Below, in pieces: positions 54,720-63,881 of a stretch of DNA of 64,000 nucleotides. The notes beneath the pieces were generated by a model. The model was not told where the DNA came from, searched no databases, and saw only the letters and a program-made list of their open reading frames with translations. Origin of the DNA: Pseudodonghicola sp048268305 (GTDB lineage: Bacteria > Pseudomonadota > Alphaproteobacteria > Rhodobacterales > Rhodobacteraceae); contig NZ_JBLWVT010000009.1 in NCBI RefSeq assembly GCF_048268305.1, positions 224,420 through 288,419 on the forward strand, given 5' to 3'. Every line of letters begins with the position of its first letter. Positions within the stretch are counted from its first letter, which is position 1. The position numbers and the translations under genes are program-made.

Positions 54720-56184
54720 GGCGCCGCAGGCCCATACTGTAGTGGGCCGATGGCCAGACCGTGGTCAAGCGCAGGGCAAGTGCGGCTTAGGCCCCCGGAC
54801 CAGACCAGTTTTCCGGGGTTCATGATGTCATCCGGGTCGACCGCGGCCTTGAGGCGGCGCATCAGGGCCCACGCGCCACCGTGCTCCGCGTCCATGTACT
54901 TTCGCTTGCCGGTGCCGATGCCATGTTCGCCGGTGACCGTGCCGCCAAGCGACAGGGCAATCTTGTTGATGGCGGCTGCCAGGTCGCGCGCGTTGTCCAT
55001 ATCTTCGGCGCTGTCGGGATCGACGAGGATCACGAGGTGGAAGTTTCCGTCTTCCACATGCCCGACCAGCGGAGCGGTCAGACCGCTGAGCTCGATGGCC
55101 TGCCTCGCGCGCCCGATGCAGTCGGCGAGGGACGAGATCGGCACGCAGCAATCGGTGATGACCCCGTTTGCGCCGGGTCGCAGCGCCTTGGCCGCGAAGT
55201 AGGCCTCGTGGCGGGCGGCCCAGAGGCGGTTGCGGTCCTCCATCTTGGTGGCTGCTGCGAAATCCTGCCCGTCGTAATCCTCTGCGATCGCACGGAAGGT
55301 CTCGACCTGCTCCGCGACACTTGCGGCAGAGCCGTGGAACTCGAGGAACAGATGCGGGATCTCGGGCAGGCCGAGGTCGGGGTGCAGCACGTTCATGCCC
55401 TGCATCTGGACCTCGTCCAGAAGCTCGATCCGCGCCATGGGCAGACCCGACTGGATGGCGAGGATCACCGTGTCGACCGCCGCCGAAACGCTCGGAAAGG
55501 CGCAGGTCGCCGACAGGATGCTTTCCGGCTGGCCGTGCAGCTTCCCGTCAGCTCGGTGATGACGCCAAGCGTGCTCTCCGCACCGATGAAGAGATGCGTA
55601 AGGTCATAGCCCGAGGCCGACTTGCGCGCGCGGCTGCCGGTGCGGATGATCTCGCCGTCCGGCAGCACCACCTCGAGCGCCAGCACGTTCTTGTGGATCG
55701 TGCCGTAGCGGATCGTGTTGGTGCCAGAGGCGCGGGTCGAGGCCATGCCACCCATACTGGCATCCGCGCCGGGATCGACGGTGAACATCAGGCCGGTGGC
55801 GCGCAGGTCCTCGTTCAGCTGCTTGCGGGTGACGCCGGGCTGCACCACCGCGTCGAGATCCTTTTGGTTGACCCGCAGCACCCGGTTCATCCGGCTCATG
55901 TCGAGGCTGATGCCACCGACGGTCGGCACGATCTGCCCTTCGAGCGAGGTGCCGGTGCCGTAGGGGATCACCGGACAGCGATGGCGGGTACAGATCCGCA
56001 TGATTTGCGAGACTTCCGCCGTGCTTTCCGGGAAGGCCACCGCCTCGGGACGCTGGGGCGGTGTATAGGCCTCGTCCTGGCCGTGATCGTCGAGGATCGA
56101 CGGGCCGGTGCAGAGGCGGTCTCCCAACAGGGTGCGCAACTCGTCCAGAGCGGCACCGTGGCCGTTGCGGATCGTCTCGTTCAT
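54720..56184 (-). pseudogene. FAD-linked D-2-hydroxyacid (D-lactate/glycolate) dehydrogenase, frameshifted
   Basis: The N-terminal piece (ATG 56184, AAGGA upstream) has the PCMH FAD motif VIPYGTGTSLEGQ and PGADASMGGMASTRASGTN. The frame then breaks near 55543-55547, where GAGCTGACGGGAAG has lost one base. The rest (KLHGQPESILSATCAF to GEHGIGTGKRKYM and DPDDIMNPGKLV) continues in another frame. The stop after VWSG is also lost through an apparent extra G, so reading runs through the IS remnant to 54377. It is third in an operon after MarR and sulfatase. It could be a real pseudogene or sequencing errors. Confidence 0.8.
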
Positions 56185-56208
56185 GACGTGGTCCTTCAAG
56201 CTTTGGGC

Positions 56209-57639
56209 TCAGACTTCGGGGGGCGGCGTCGCGGCGGGGGCGCCCATGTTCATGGCGACCTCGATGCCGCCATAGCCTTCGATCATCGCGTCCTGGTCGG
56301 CGAAGGCGAGATCGTTCATCGCCGCCGGGTCGCAGATCTTGCGCAACTCGTTTTCGAGATCGGCAAGCGCCTCGGCCGCCGCCGGGTCGTCGGCGCGGTT
56401 CACCGTCTCTTCGGGGTCTTCCCGCAGGTTGAACAGCTCGGGGGCGAAGCCGTGGTAATGGATCAGCTTCCAGTCGCCCTTGCGCAGCATGTAGGCGGCA
56501 GAGACCGCGCCGACCGCATGGTATTCACTGAAGATCACCCGATCCGGGTCCTCGGCCTCGGCCGCGATCTCGTAAAGCGAGCGCCCCGGTCGATCGCCCT
56601 CGAGCGTCGCGCCGAAGTGGTCGATGACGGTCTGCGAGACGTCCAGCAGGCTGACCGGCGTGGCGCAAGTGCCGGTGGGGCCACCAGGTTCGGCCAGGAT
56701 CATCGGTACGGCAACCGATTCCTCGTACATGTTCGACTTGCCCCAGAGCCCGCGCGCGCCGACGTTGTCGCCGTGGTCCGAGGTATAGATCACGGTGGTG
56801 TCGTCCAACTGTTCGGTATCTTCGAGGCCCTGCATGATCTTGCCGATATTGTCGTCGAGGAAGGTGCAGAGCGCAAAGTAGCACGATGCGGCCAGCCTGC
56901 GCTCCGCGTCGCTTTCAAACCCGTCATCGCCCGCCAGGGCTTCGTTCTGCTTCCTCACCCAGGGGTGGTTCACGAAGCCGTCCTTGGTGTGCAGCTTGAA
57001 CTCCGGCAGGCTCTCGGGCGGGTACATGTCGAGGTATTCCTGCGGCACGATCAGTGGGAAATGCGGTGCCACCAGACCGACGTAGAGGCACCAGGGCGCG
57101 CCGTTCTCGGCGGCGTCCTTGAGCCATTCGTTCGTGCGCCCGGTCACGGCGGTGTCGTATTTCGTGTACTTGCTCTCGCCGGGCCCGATGTATGGCCCGA
57201 GCATCCGGCCTTCCTTGCGCACACGCTCGTCCTCGCGGCGGATCGAGCCCCAGACCATGCCGACGCCGTCCACCACCTGCATCGGGATGTGTTCGACGTC
57301 GAACCCCGCCGGGTCTTCCTCGTGGCGGTAATGCAGCTTGCCGATGCTTTCGACGCGCACGCCCTTGTCCTGCAACGCATGGCCCCAGCCGCGCGGCTTG
57401 CCGGTATAGGGCATGGCGTTATCCCAGAGCCGGATGTCATGCACATAGCGCCCCGAGGCAAAGGCTGCGCGCGCAGGCACGCAGATCGGCGACGGCGTAT
57501 AGGCATCTGTAAAGCGGACACCGCGTGCAGCCAGGCGGTCGAGGTTCGGTGTCTTCACGAACGGATGCCCCGCACAGGACAGCGCCCGCGACTGGTGTTC
57601 GTCCGACATGATGACGAGAAGGTTCTTCGAGCGGGTCAT
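56209..57639 (-). CDS. Formylglycine-type sulfatase
   Basis: 476 residues. The N-terminal NLLVIMSDEHQSRALS holds metal-binding D13, and SPICVPARAAFASGRY carries CxPxR with C53 converted to formylglycine. YTSDHGDNVGARGLWGKSN is the second metal loop. There is no signal peptide, so it acts in the cytoplasm on an imported sulfate or phosphonate ester. ATGA-coupled to the marR-type gene upstream. Confidence 0.9.
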   Translation of the reverse strand: MTRSKNLLVIMSDEHQSRALSCAGHPFVKTPNLDRLAARGVRFTDAYTPSPICVPARAAFASGRYVHDIRLWDNAMPYTGKPRGWGHALQDKGVRVESIGKLHYRHEEDPAGFDVEHIPMQVVDGVGMVWGSIRREDERVRKEGRMLGPYIGPGESKYTKYDTAVTGRTNEWLKDAAENGAPWCLYVGLVAPHFPLIVPQEYLDMYPPESLPEFKLHTKDGFVNHPWVRKQNEALAGDDGFESDAERRLAASCYFALCTFLDDNIGKIMQGLEDTEQLDDTTVIYTSDHGDNVGARGLWGKSNMYEESVAVPMILAEPGGPTGTCATPVSLLDVSQTVIDHFGATLEGDRPGRSLYEIAAEAEDPDRVIFSEYHAVGAVSAAYMLRKGDWKLIHYHGFAPELFNLREDPEETVNRADDPAAAEALADLENELRKICDPAAMNDLAFADQDAMIEGYGGIEVAMNMGAPAATPPPEV

Positions 57640-58142
57640 GCTGTGATCTTGTTCTGTGGTACGGGAATATCGGGAAATTCGGTCGCCTCGGCGGCGGCGT
57701 AGAGTTTTTCCCGGATTGGGCCAATCAGGCGCTGTTCTTCGGGTGTCAGGGCCGAGGCTAGGTGCGCTTGTCTGCGGTCCAGTTCCGGTGCGAGCCGCGC
57801 CAGAGCCGCAAGGCCCTTTTCTGTCAGTGTCGGGATGAACTGTCGCTTGTCCAATGGATGCGGTTCGGTGCGGATGTAGTCCTGATCGACGAGCGCCGTG
57901 ATGGTCTTGGAGAATTGGCTCTTGTCGAACCCGAGTGCCTTGCGGTGCCCCGTTGATCCCTGCGACGGGTCAAGCCCGATCAGCCGGATGATGCGCCACT
58001 GCGGCAATGTCAGGTCGCCGTGGCGGGCGACGACAGCTCGCGCCTGTGCAGCAAGGCGCAGGTTCAGCAGATGTACCTGGAAAGAGATCGGAAACGCCTG
58101 CTTCGGCGTGGTATCCACATTGTCTGTCACCTGTTCCTCCAT
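57636..58142 (-). CDS. MarR-family regulator
   Basis: 168 residues. LTLPQWRIIRLIG, FDKSQFSKTITALVDQDYI and KRQFIPTLTEKG form the winged helix. It is divergent from the tctC-type gene (26-bp gap between ATGs), so it probably controls both the sulfatase operon and the transport operon. Its stop overlaps the sulfatase start by four bases. Confidence 0.88.
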   Translation of the reverse strand: MEEQVTDNVDTTPKQAFPISFQVHLLNLRLAAQARAVVARHGDLTLPQWRIIRLIGLDPSQGSTGHRKALGFDKSQFSKTITALVDQDYIRTEPHPLDKRQFIPTLTEKGLAALARLAPELDRRQAHLASALTPEEQRLIGPIREKLYAAAEATEFPDIPVPQNKITA

Positions 58143-58168
58143 GATCGCGTGAAATGGGAGGATTTCAC

Positions 58169-59119
58169 ATGACTTTTCTGAAACTGCTTTGGGCGGCGGC
58201 TGCGCTATGTGCTGCGCCTATCGTGACGCTGGCCGACGAATGGACCCCGTCGGGGCCGATCACCATGTATATCGGTTTTGCCGCCGGGGGCGGGGCCGAT
58301 ACGCAGGCCAGGCTCATCGCGCAGGGTCTTGAAGAGAAATTCGGCTGGTCGGTGTTTCCGCAGCAGGCGACGGGCAATTCCGGCCTGAACCTAGCACAGG
58401 AGCTGCGCGACGCGCCGAAGGACGGTACCGCCATCGGCATGGTCGTATCCGAGACATTGACCTACAACGCCGCCGTGGTCGGTGATCCGAATCTTCAACT
58501 CGAGAACTTTACTGCGCTTGCAACCACCGCAGAGTTCCAGCTGGGCCTTGTCGCCATGCAGTGCGGCGATTTCGACAGCTGGGACAAGGTGAAGGCCGCC
58601 GCAGAGGTCGGCACGCCGATCCGTTTCGCCACTGCCACCGACCGGCAGGGCGACATGGCCTGGCACCTTGGCCAGAAGGCCGGGATCGACTTCAACATCG
58701 TGTCGGTCAAGGGGGGCGCGGACGTCATGAACGGCCTGCGCGGCGGCGACGTGGACATTGGCTGGGTTGCCGGCGCACAGTCCAAGCCGGTGCAGCAGGG
58801 CGAGATGGTGAACATCGCGCGTGGCATCAAGACGCCGTTGGCCGACAGCCCGAACGCGCCCAGCATCATCGAACTTGGCAGCGAGTTCTACCTTGACGGC
58901 TACTTCATGTTCATCGGGCCCGAAGGCATGGACACAGCTGCCCGCGACGCGCTTGGGGCAGCCATCAGGGACGTGCTCGAAGACGGTTCGACCGAGGCCA
59001 ATGCGCTCGTCACCAAGGCCTTTGGAGGACCCTCCGTCATGACCGGCGAAGACCTCGATGCCTACATGCAACAGTCCAAGGCAGATGCCGAGGCCCTGCT
59101 GATATCTGTCAGCCAGTAA
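58169..59119 (+). CDS. Tripartite tricarboxylate transporter substrate-binding protein (TctC/Bug)
   Basis: 316-residue periplasmic binder. The Sec signal MTFLKLLWAAAALCAAPIV is cut before ADEWTPSGPI. The Bug-fold opening ITMYIGFAAGGGADTQARL, and DGTAIGMVVS are typical. The ATG at 58169 has GGGAGG upstream. First gene of a tctCBA operon. The ligand is unknown, probably a carboxylate. Confidence 0.88.
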   Translation: MTFLKLLWAAAALCAAPIVTLADEWTPSGPITMYIGFAAGGGADTQARLIAQGLEEKFGWSVFPQQATGNSGLNLAQELRDAPKDGTAIGMVVSETLTYNAAVVGDPNLQLENFTALATTAEFQLGLVAMQCGDFDSWDKVKAAAEVGTPIRFATATDRQGDMAWHLGQKAGIDFNIVSVKGGADVMNGLRGGDVDIGWVAGAQSKPVQQGEMVNIARGIKTPLADSPNAPSIIELGSEFYLDGYFMFIGPEGMDTAARDALGAAIRDVLEDGSTEANALVTKAFGGPSVMTGEDLDAYMQQSKADAEALLISVSQ

Positions 59120-59147
59120 TCAAGGCCCGACCGGAAGGAGGCAGCCG

Positions 59148-59702
59148 GTGAAGGCTCCGAAGCAGACGGTCCTGCTGGCCGCATTCATCCTGATCCTCGC
59201 CGCCCTCGCGCTGCTGCTCTGGGTGCCGAACGACACTGTGTCGGGCTACATCCAGGCGCGGCGGGGGCGGGTCTCCATCGGCGACGCGATGGCACCCGGG
59301 CTGGCGTTCGGGCTGATGGCGCTGTCTGGGCTGCTGATCCTGCTGAAGGCGCGCGAGCCGGAGACGGCCCGGCTCACGCGACACGACGTGATCTTCGTTG
59401 CGGCACTGATCCTGCTGGTTGCGGTCTTCTTTGCACTCATGCGCTACACAGGCCCGCTGCTGGCGGCGCTCTTCACCGAGGCCGGCGACTACCGCGTGCT
59501 GCGCGATACCGTACCCTGGAAACACGCGGGCTTTGTCCTTGGTGGCGGTGGCCTGGTGGCCGCGCTGATCTCATGGATGGAAGGGCGCATCAGCCTCAAG
59601 GCTGCGCTGATCGGACTGGTCACCACGCTCGTGCTCATCGGTGTCTTCGACCTCGCCTTCGACGACCTCCTTCTGCCCCCCCCAAAGGTGATGTATGATT
59701 GA
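59148..59702 (+). CDS. TctB-family small transporter subunit
   Basis: 184-residue membrane protein with about four helices (VLLAAFILILAALALLLWV, AFGLMALSGLLIL, VIFVAALILLVAVFFAL, AALIGLVTTLVLIGVF). A GTG start follows AAGGAGG. It lies between the binder and TctA genes and overlaps tctA by eight bases, so translation is coupled. Confidence 0.85.
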   Translation: MKAPKQTVLLAAFILILAALALLLWVPNDTVSGYIQARRGRVSIGDAMAPGLAFGLMALSGLLILLKAREPETARLTRHDVIFVAALILLVAVFFALMRYTGPLLAALFTEAGDYRVLRDTVPWKHAGFVLGGGGLVAALISWMEGRISLKAALIGLVTTLVLIGVFDLAFDDLLLPPPKVMYD

Positions 59703-61283
59703 GACCCTGGACTACATCTGGCTGGGCATCCTCGCGGTGCTCGATGGGCCGGAGCTGTTCTCGCTCTTCGGGCTGGCAATCCCTGCGGCACCGGTGATGC
59801 TGTTCCTCGGCGTGCTGGCCGGCATCGCCGTGGGCGCGACGCCGGGTCTGGCCGGGCCCATGGCCATGGCGATTTCCCTGCCGATCCTGATCTCGATCTT
59901 CGGCTTTACCCCGGACGCGCTGCTGCCGGTCTTCGGCTTCCTCATCGGTATCATGAAGGGCACGACCCTCGGAGGGGCGGTCCCCGCGATCCTGTTCAAC
60001 CTGCCCGGCACGCCGGACGCGATGATGACCACGCTTGACGGCCATCCCATGGCGCAGGCGGGCGCGCCGCGCCGCGCCTTGCGCGGCTCTCTTCCGTCGC
60101 AGGGGACGGCTTTTCCGACCTCGTGCTCTTTGTCCGTGCGCCCTTCCTGGCCATCATGGTCGAACAATGGCTCGACCTGCCGGAGAAGACCGCGCTTCTG
60201 ATCCTGTCGATCTCCTTCGTGGCGGCGGTGATGGGGTCTTCGCCCGGCAAGGGCATCTTTGCGGTGAGCCTCGGACTGATCGTCGCCTTCATCGCCTCCG
60301 GAGAGGACTTGAGTCCCCGCCTGACCCTCGGCATCCCGGCGCTGCGTGACGGTTTCCCGATGCTCTCGGCGGTGCTCGGCATCCTGATTGTGGGCGAGAT
60401 CTTCGTGGCGATCGACAATGAGCGGCGGGGGCTGTCCCAACGCCGTGACCGCGCCGCGCAAACGTCCGATCATGATGGTCTGCGGCCCGGAGACCTGCGC
60501 CGCATCCGGCCCTACATCACGCAGGGTACCATCATCGGGACGATCGTCGGCGCACTGCCAGGGGTCGGCTCCACCCTCGCGGCGACGCTGTCCTACTCGC
60601 TCGCGAGCCGGAAGCACCGCAAGACGGCTGCACCGGGTGACGCGGCCTTTGGCCAGGGCGCGCCCGAGGGCATTGCCGCGACCGAGGCCGCCAATTCCGC
60701 CGTGTCCGGAGCGAACCTGATACCGGTGCTGTCGCTTGGCATTCCGGGTAATGCCGCGGCGGTCTTCCTGATCCTCGCCGCCGACAGCATCGGCGGCTTC
60801 AATCCCGGCCCGGCCGTGTTCCGGTTCACATCCCAGACCAACCCCGAGCTGGTCATCGTCTTCGGCATCTTTTTCCTGATGGTGCTGGGCAACCTGGTGA
60901 ACTGGACGCTGGGCGGCTCGTTCATGCGCTCCATGGGCGTTCTGGCGCGGGTGCCGGTGAAATACCTGTTGCCGGTCGTCCTGCTGGTGACGCTGACGGC
61001 GATCTACGTGCAGGAGACATCGATGTTTGCGCTCTGGACAACCGTGGGCTTCGGCGTGCTGGGCTACCTGTTCCGGCGGATCGATGTCCCGGTGCTGCCC
61101 TTCGTGATCGCCTATATCCTGGCCAGCCCGATAGAACGCTCTGCCCGAGAGGCGTTCTCGGCCTCCGGCGCCGACCCTTGGTTCCTGTTCAAGAGCCCGA
61201 TCGCTTGCGCGTTCCTCGTTCTGTCGGTTGCTGCATTGGCCTTCTTTTCACATCAGCCAAAAAAACCTGATCCTGAGCATTGA
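59695..61283 (+). pseudogene. TctA-family large transporter subunit, frameshifted
   Basis: First part (ATG 59695) reads GIAVGATPGLAGPMAMAIS and TPDAMMTTLDGHPMAQAG, diagnostic of TctA. Near 60080-60086 the frame shifts: one base seems missing after RRALR. The rest, from SSVAGDGFSDLVLFV to SLGIPGNAAAVF and the C-terminal membrane helices to 61283, is intact in the new frame. If real, the uptake system is dead. A polymerase slip or sequencing error is the alternative. Confidence 0.82.
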
Positions 61284-61471
61284 GCCGTGCAAATGGCATT
61301 GTCGCCTGTTGCACGGCAATGCAGGCACAATGGGGGGCTTCCGGATCTCAGCTGCGCGAGGCCCGATCGTCCTGTGTGGATGACTTCCGCGTCCCGGCTC
61401 CCCGTCAGCTTGTCGGGCTGTTACGCCCCGGACCTTCGGCGGGTTCTCCCGGGGAGCGGCTGCGCCTGAGC

Positions 61472-61666
61472 AAGGCGCTGTGGAAGCAATGGTCTGGCCA
61501 TCACGTCCGAAGTCGGGGTGAGGCGCAGATGAACCGCCTCAGGTCCTTCGGCGAGCGGATCATGCCGCGAGATCTCGACCGCCAGACTGCCGAGTTCCAT
61601 ATCCGCATCGCCGTCATAAACCGCGCCTCGGCCCTCGGACGGGCCGAGATCGAAGCCCTCGCCTGA
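61472..61666 (+). mobile_element. IS5-family transposase, C-terminal remnant
   Basis: About 64 residues remain: KALWKQWSGHHVRSRGEAQM, GERIMPRDLDRQTAEFHIRI and a final ALGRAEIEALA with stop. This matches the end of IS5-type transposases of Rhodobacteraceae that start MSRPTRPIHKTRNW. The same orientation is seen as for the remnant at 54.5 kb. No right-hand terminal repeat was found. Confidence 0.7.
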
Positions 61667-62126
61667 CGCCGATGGAGAAAAGCGGCGGATTAGCCTGTAG
61701 GCTCATTTGCGCAACATCGCCTGCTGTGCGGCCCCTGGGGGCGGGGCCCAGGGTGGAGCATTTCCGATACAAGGATTGCAAACTTTTGACTTATTAATAA
61801 TATCTTTTGGTTGTATTTAAAAATCTTTGTGTTGTATCCTTGACTATATTGAAGCTCGATCATCCCCCGTGAAGAGGGGCGAGAGTTTTGCTTTGTACCA
61901 AGTGACGCGCTTTTTTCTCTTCTTATCGTTTCGGCATATTTCGCGACGGGGCCCGCAGATTTGGCGTCAGGTGTGCAGCGGAAAAGTGTGTGAAAAACGC
62001 CAAAGCAATATGTGCCGCGCTCCTGGGTGAAGCGGGGTGGAGAGCTTGTTGAAGATTAATAAGAAATAGAAGCTTCATGAGAAGTATTAAGCCCACCCCC
62101 AGCGGGCAGGGCTGGGAGAGATGACG
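61667..62126. other. AT-rich gene-free region upstream of HTH pair
   Basis: 460 bp. The part near 61775-61860 is very AT-rich (TATTTAAAAATCTTTG), unlike its flanks, and contains TTGTAT twice. Presumably it holds the promoter of the HTH pair. No reading frame here looks coding. Confidence 0.5.
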
Positions 62127-63011
62127 ATGTCGACACCATTGCCGTCAGAGGCCGCTGCAGGCTGCCATGACACTTCGACCTCAGGTGGGCTGTCAGAGAA
62201 TATCCGTTATCTGGTTTCTCTTCTGCCATCCATTGCCGTGGCCTCGAGGCAGATGGCCATCAACCGGCAGCAATTGAACAAATACCTGAACGGCAGCTGC
62301 GCGCCGTCACTGCGGACCATGCGCAAGATGGCGGCGGTTTTCGATCTCCCGACAGAGGCGCTGATGCTGTCGCCGCGGGAGCTCCGGCGCTGCATGGCAC
62401 GCAGCCACGGCACGGAGCCTGGCTTTGCCCCTCCGGAGCAGATGAGCCGGGAGGCTGCGCTAATTCGCAAGGTCGCGGCCGAGCATGAAAACTCTGCCGA
62501 AGCGCTTGCGCCCTACTGCGGGCGGTATTTCCGCTACTCCTGTGTTCCCGAAATGCCGACATTTGCTCTGCGGACCTACGTGATCGTCTTTCAGCGCAAC
62601 GGCATGACCTATGCGCGGGTTCTGGAACGGTTCGCTCCCTCCGGCAGCCCCTGGAGCCGCGAGGGGGTTCGCAAAACGCTGCATCTGCTGAGTTACGTTC
62701 AGGACCGGATCCAGTTCATCGACTGTGGGACCTCAGAGGGGGAGGTGACGCCAGAATTCTCCCTCTTCTATCCTGCCTACACCTCTGGAGTGCAGCATCT
62801 GAGCGGCGTTCTGCTGGGAAGTTTCAGCTTCGGTGCGTGTCCGATCTTCACCTCCAGCATTGTCATGTGGCGGCGTCCGACCGGGGCGAGCCTGCGCGAC
62901 GATCTGCGGTTCTGCGGCCTCGTCGCGTTCGATGATCCGGCGCTTGGGGCGGAGGTGCGCCACGGTCTGTGCCGCGCTGACGGCGCCCCGGCGATGTATC
63001 TCGCAGGGTGA
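62127..63011 (+). CDS. XRE-type HTH protein, first of tandem paralogues
   Basis: 294 residues. The HTH spans ASRQMAINRQQLNKYLNGSC and PSLRTMRKMAAVFDLPTEAL. The rest (about 190 residues, e.g. LRTYVIVFQRNGMTYARVLE) is a domain I cannot name, shared in outline with the next gene. The ATG at 62127 has GGGAG eight bases upstream, better than the ATG at 62121. It is 12 bp from its paralogue, so they form an operon. Confidence 0.72.
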   Translation: MSTPLPSEAAAGCHDTSTSGGLSENIRYLVSLLPSIAVASRQMAINRQQLNKYLNGSCAPSLRTMRKMAAVFDLPTEALMLSPRELRRCMARSHGTEPGFAPPEQMSREAALIRKVAAEHENSAEALAPYCGRYFRYSCVPEMPTFALRTYVIVFQRNGMTYARVLERFAPSGSPWSREGVRKTLHLLSYVQDRIQFIDCGTSEGEVTPEFSLFYPAYTSGVQHLSGVLLGSFSFGACPIFTSSIVMWRRPTGASLRDDLRFCGLVAFDDPALGAEVRHGLCRADGAPAMYLAG

Positions 63012-63023
63012 GCGGAGCATCAG

Positions 63024-63824
63024 ATGCATAGAAAATTCCCCGCCAATCTGCGTCGGCTTGTACGTTCTTATCCGAGCACCTCCCGTGCGGCCGAGGCGCT
63101 TGGCCTCAACCGTCAACAGCTGAACAAATACCTGAACGGGCTCAACATGCCGTCGCTGGCGACGTTGCGGAGCATCGCCGCACATTTCGATCTGGAGCCA
63201 GACGACCTGCTGCTGCCGGCCGACCGGTTTGCGGCGCGCTGGCACCCACCGATGCGGATCGAGGGCCTTCCGCCCCGGATGCAGCAGGCGTTCGCCGCCT
63301 TGCTGGAAAACATGGCGCAGACCCGCGGGGCCCTGTCGCGGTCCTGTGGCTGCTATCAGGTCTGCACCCCGCTGCGCAGCAATCCCGACAGAATCGGGCG
63401 AGCCTATACGGTGATTTCGCAGGAAGGCGATCTCACCCTGGTCAAGACGATCATGTATGCGACGTCACGGGGAGGGCGTCCGGGAAGCCGGCAGCCAATC
63501 AAGATCGATGGCTTCGCGCAGTGGCTGGGGGGGCGCATCTATATCACCGATGTGCAGAACGTCGGCCGCCCCAATGCGCGGCTGCGGTCGATCGCGCTTT
63601 TCCCCCCGGCGCTGCCCTCCATGCCATTCCTCACCGGCCTGCTGATGACAACGAACAATGCTCTCACGCGCCCGATCTATTCGACGCCGATCGTGTTCAA
63701 GCGGCTGCCCGGAAGAATCCCGCAGAAGAGGGACCTCGCGGCCTGCGGTGTCTTTTATAGGGATGATCCGCGGCTGGATCCGGCGGTGATGGCCCTGCTC
63801 GACGCCGGGGCTTCGCCGCGCTAG
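63024..63824 (+). CDS. XRE-type HTH protein, second of tandem paralogues
   Basis: 266 residues. LGLNRQQLNKYLNGLNMPSL and ATLRSIAAHFDLEPDDLLL match the HTH of its neighbour closely. The C-terminal domain also aligns in outline (CGCYQVCTPLRSN with the neighbour's CGRYFRYSCVPEM). A ligand-binding or catalytic job for that domain is possible but unseen. GGAG precedes the ATG. Confidence 0.72.
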   Translation: MHRKFPANLRRLVRSYPSTSRAAEALGLNRQQLNKYLNGLNMPSLATLRSIAAHFDLEPDDLLLPADRFAARWHPPMRIEGLPPRMQQAFAALLENMAQTRGALSRSCGCYQVCTPLRSNPDRIGRAYTVISQEGDLTLVKTIMYATSRGGRPGSRQPIKIDGFAQWLGGRIYITDVQNVGRPNARLRSIALFPPALPSMPFLTGLLMTTNNALTRPIYSTPIVFKRLPGRIPQKRDLAACGVFYRDDPRLDPAVMALLDAGASPR

Positions 63825-63881
63825 GTGTTTGATCCCTCGGTTTGATGGTGCGATCCATTCGCAGGAATGGAAGGATGCCCT

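Noticed and set aside
54292..54768. Minus-strand frame over the IS5 remnant
   Set aside because: Antisense read of IS DNA; the plus strand carries the recognisable transposase start.
61827..62030. 67-codon ORF in the leader of the HTH pair
   Set aside because: Odd composition (Phe/Leu then Arg/Gln), no ribosome site, and lies in AT-rich DNA.
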